In this document: piece by piece, positions 62,845 to 64,000 of the stretch | Numbering within the stretch: position 1 is the first letter of the stretch | Layout of the letters: every line of letters starts with the position of its first letter | Assembly (NCBI GenBank): GCA_964503895.1 | Contig: CAZDCF010000003.1 | Coordinates: forward strand, 1-64,000 | DNA length: 64,000 nt | Source: Nitronereus sp964503895 | Lineage (GTDB): Bacteria; Nitrospirota; Nitrospiria; Nitrospirales; UBA8639 | Reading direction: 5' to 3' | Position numbers and translations under genes: made by a program | The notes under the pieces: generated by a model | Seen by the model: the letters and a program-made list of their open reading frames with translations, nothing else | The model's database searches: none | Told to the model about the DNA's origin: nothing

Positions 62845-64000
62845 ATGAATAAAATTCCTACACAAACTTGGCACCAGGCTTTTCAGGCTTTTCTCCACCC
62901 ACGCGTTATTAGCATGCTATTTCTCGGCTTCTCTGCCGGCATTCCACTTCTATTAATATTTTCATCATTATCTCTGCGATTACGGGAGGCGGGAGTGGAA
63001 CGTGCAGCAGTCACATTTTTTAGTTGGGCGGCATTAGGCTATTCCTTTAAATTTGTGTGGGCCCCACTCATCGACAAGCTTCGGCTTCCAATCCTAACCC
63101 AAAGATTGGGGCGACGACGTGGATGGATTTTACTAGCTCAATTTTTAATCATGGCTGCCATTACGGGTATGGCTCTCGTTGATCCTACCAGTGGACCGAA
63201 TAGCCTTACCTTAATGGCACTCGCTGCCGTTGCATTAGGATTTTCTTCCGCCACACAAGATATCGTCATTGATGCGTACAGAATCGAATCCGCAGGGCCT
63301 TCAATGCAAGCCATGATGTCCTCAGGCTATATCGCAGGCTATCGCATTGGCATGCTGCTCGCAGGAGCTGGAACCCTGTTTCTCGCTAGCAGTTTTGGTG
63401 CCACAAAAGGAGCCTATAACCAGCAGGCCTGGCAATGGGCCTACTTGATCATGGCCATGGCCATGATGATTGGAGTGTTCACCACATTAAATATTTCAGA
63501 ACCAGCCAATAATAGAATCAGCATAATATCCCATTCTACCAAAGACTACTCAAAATTTTTATTCATGTTCATCTTCGCCGTTATCGGTTTTATTCTGACA
63601 TTTTACTTTTCAGCTGAACTCGCGACGGATATTAAAGGAACACTTACCGATACACTTGGCGTCAAACAGATTTCAGGATTTCTTGTAGAAGCAGCACGAT
63701 TATGCGCAGGAGTGGTAGTAGCATGGATGATTGCTACACTCATCATTCGCAATAGCACCATGGGGCAACAAATTATGGAGGAAACCTATATTGGTCCTGT
63801 GAAGGACTTCTTTGGACGCTACGGATTTAATTCGGCCCTATTATTATTGGCTCTGGTTGGAGTGTATAGAATTTCCGATATCGTACTGGGAGCAATCTCG
63901 AATGTCTTTTACCAAGATTTAGGCTTTACGAAGAACGAGATTGCCGCTGTGGTACAAACATTTGGCCTGTTCATGACCATTGGAGGTGGATTTTTAGGAG
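62845..64000 (+). CDS. ampG: AmpG-like MFS muropeptide permease, cut by window end
   Basis: The first 385 codons are present and remain open to the edge. It starts MNKIPTQTWHQAFQAFLHPR, then membrane helices with LFLGFSAGIPLLLIFSSLS, KFVWAPLIDKL, RRRGWILLAQ, SSATQDIVIDAYRIE and YIAGYRIGMLLAGAG, the AmpG/SLC33 family pattern. AmpG brings anhydro-muropeptides into the cytoplasm for recycling. It ends at GLFMTIGGGFLG without a stop. Confidence 0.9.
   Translation, partial: MNKIPTQTWHQAFQAFLHPRVISMLFLGFSAGIPLLLIFSSLSLRLREAGVERAAVTFFSWAALGYSFKFVWAPLIDKLRLPILTQRLGRRRGWILLAQFLIMAAITGMALVDPTSGPNSLTLMALAAVALGFSSATQDIVIDAYRIESAGPSMQAMMSSGYIAGYRIGMLLAGAGTLFLASSFGATKGAYNQQAWQWAYLIMAMAMMIGVFTTLNISEPANNRISIISHSTKDYSKFLFMFIFAVIGFILTFYFSAELATDIKGTLTDTLGVKQISGFLVEAARLCAGVVVAWMIATLIIRNSTMGQQIMEETYIGPVKDFFGRYGFNSALLLLALVGVYRISDIVLGAISNVFYQDLGFTKNEIAAVVQTFGLFMTIGGGFLG

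Overview
The window looks like a bacterial chromosome backbone, dense and mostly housekeeping, at roughly mid-40s % GC by eye. The PII-Amt-glutamine synthetase locus, the NarK-type nitrate/nitrite porter, two cupredoxins, two Fe-S ferredoxins, the NtrY/NtrX pair, a DhnA-type class I aldolase and lipid A/Kdo genes point to a Gram-negative, probably autotrophic or nitrogen-oxidising lineage. Nitrospirota is my best guess, but it is an inference and not proven by any marker here. I saw no phage, insertion sequence, CRISPR array or rRNA. There is one assembly gap (1083-1182).

Layout. 1-2.5 kb: glnK-amt-glnA (leftward), preceded by a possible 28-residue membrane peptide and a possible small RNA with its own promoter and terminator. 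2.5-4.9 kb: a beta-helix protein, DUF423 and DUF2061 membrane proteins, an Rrf2 regulator and tRNA-Ala(CGC). 5-12.5 kb, leftward: purMN, an rlmD-like RNA methyltransferase, ntrX, ntrY and a DUF1844 protein. 12.6-16.4 kb: mazG, several unknowns, tRNA-Pro(CGG), and a rightward trio with a [2Fe-2S] thioredoxin-fold ferredoxin, an unknown protein and a 2[4Fe-4S] ferredoxin. 16.4-24.6 kb: squalene/phytoene synthase, cupredoxin, htpX, PAP2 phosphatase, tatD, YacP-like NYN protein, amidase, truA and a second cupredoxin that appears frameshifted at its copper-loop end.

24.7-33.8 kb is a long leftward block of central metabolism: kdsC, manC, manB, fbp, PIN-TRAM protein, ispD, ispF, cysE, fbaB. 34-39.2 kb is a rightward envelope block: lptF-lptG, then fabF, an acyl carrier protein with a long histone-H1-like basic tail, and lpxD, i.e. 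acyl-ACP supply next to lipid A acylation and LPS export. 39.2-46.7 kb, leftward: an unknown membrane protein, a 59-residue yacG with a lost zinc ligand, then narK, ribBA, ribH, nusB, purB, purS and purQ in one run. 46.8-50.2 kb: rpoH followed by groES-groEL with a sigma-32-like promoter and a strong terminator. 50.3-64 kb: a secreted Cys-rich protein, queG, mutS2, a large unknown, a CNNM/CBS membrane protein, ligA, a LysM lipoprotein, a cupin, a PRMT-like methyltransferase, an RmlD-like reductase, and an ampG-like permease cut by the window end.

Most unusual items: the ACP with a basic tail; the bacterial PRMT-like enzyme with both double-E and THW-like loops; the yacG gene with a Cys-to-Tyr zinc-ligand change and apparently leaderless promoter; the cupredoxin frameshift; the possible small RNA ahead of glnK; and the scaffold gap in amt whose flanks are an exact 55-bp duplication. 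No wholly new multi-gene system was evident.
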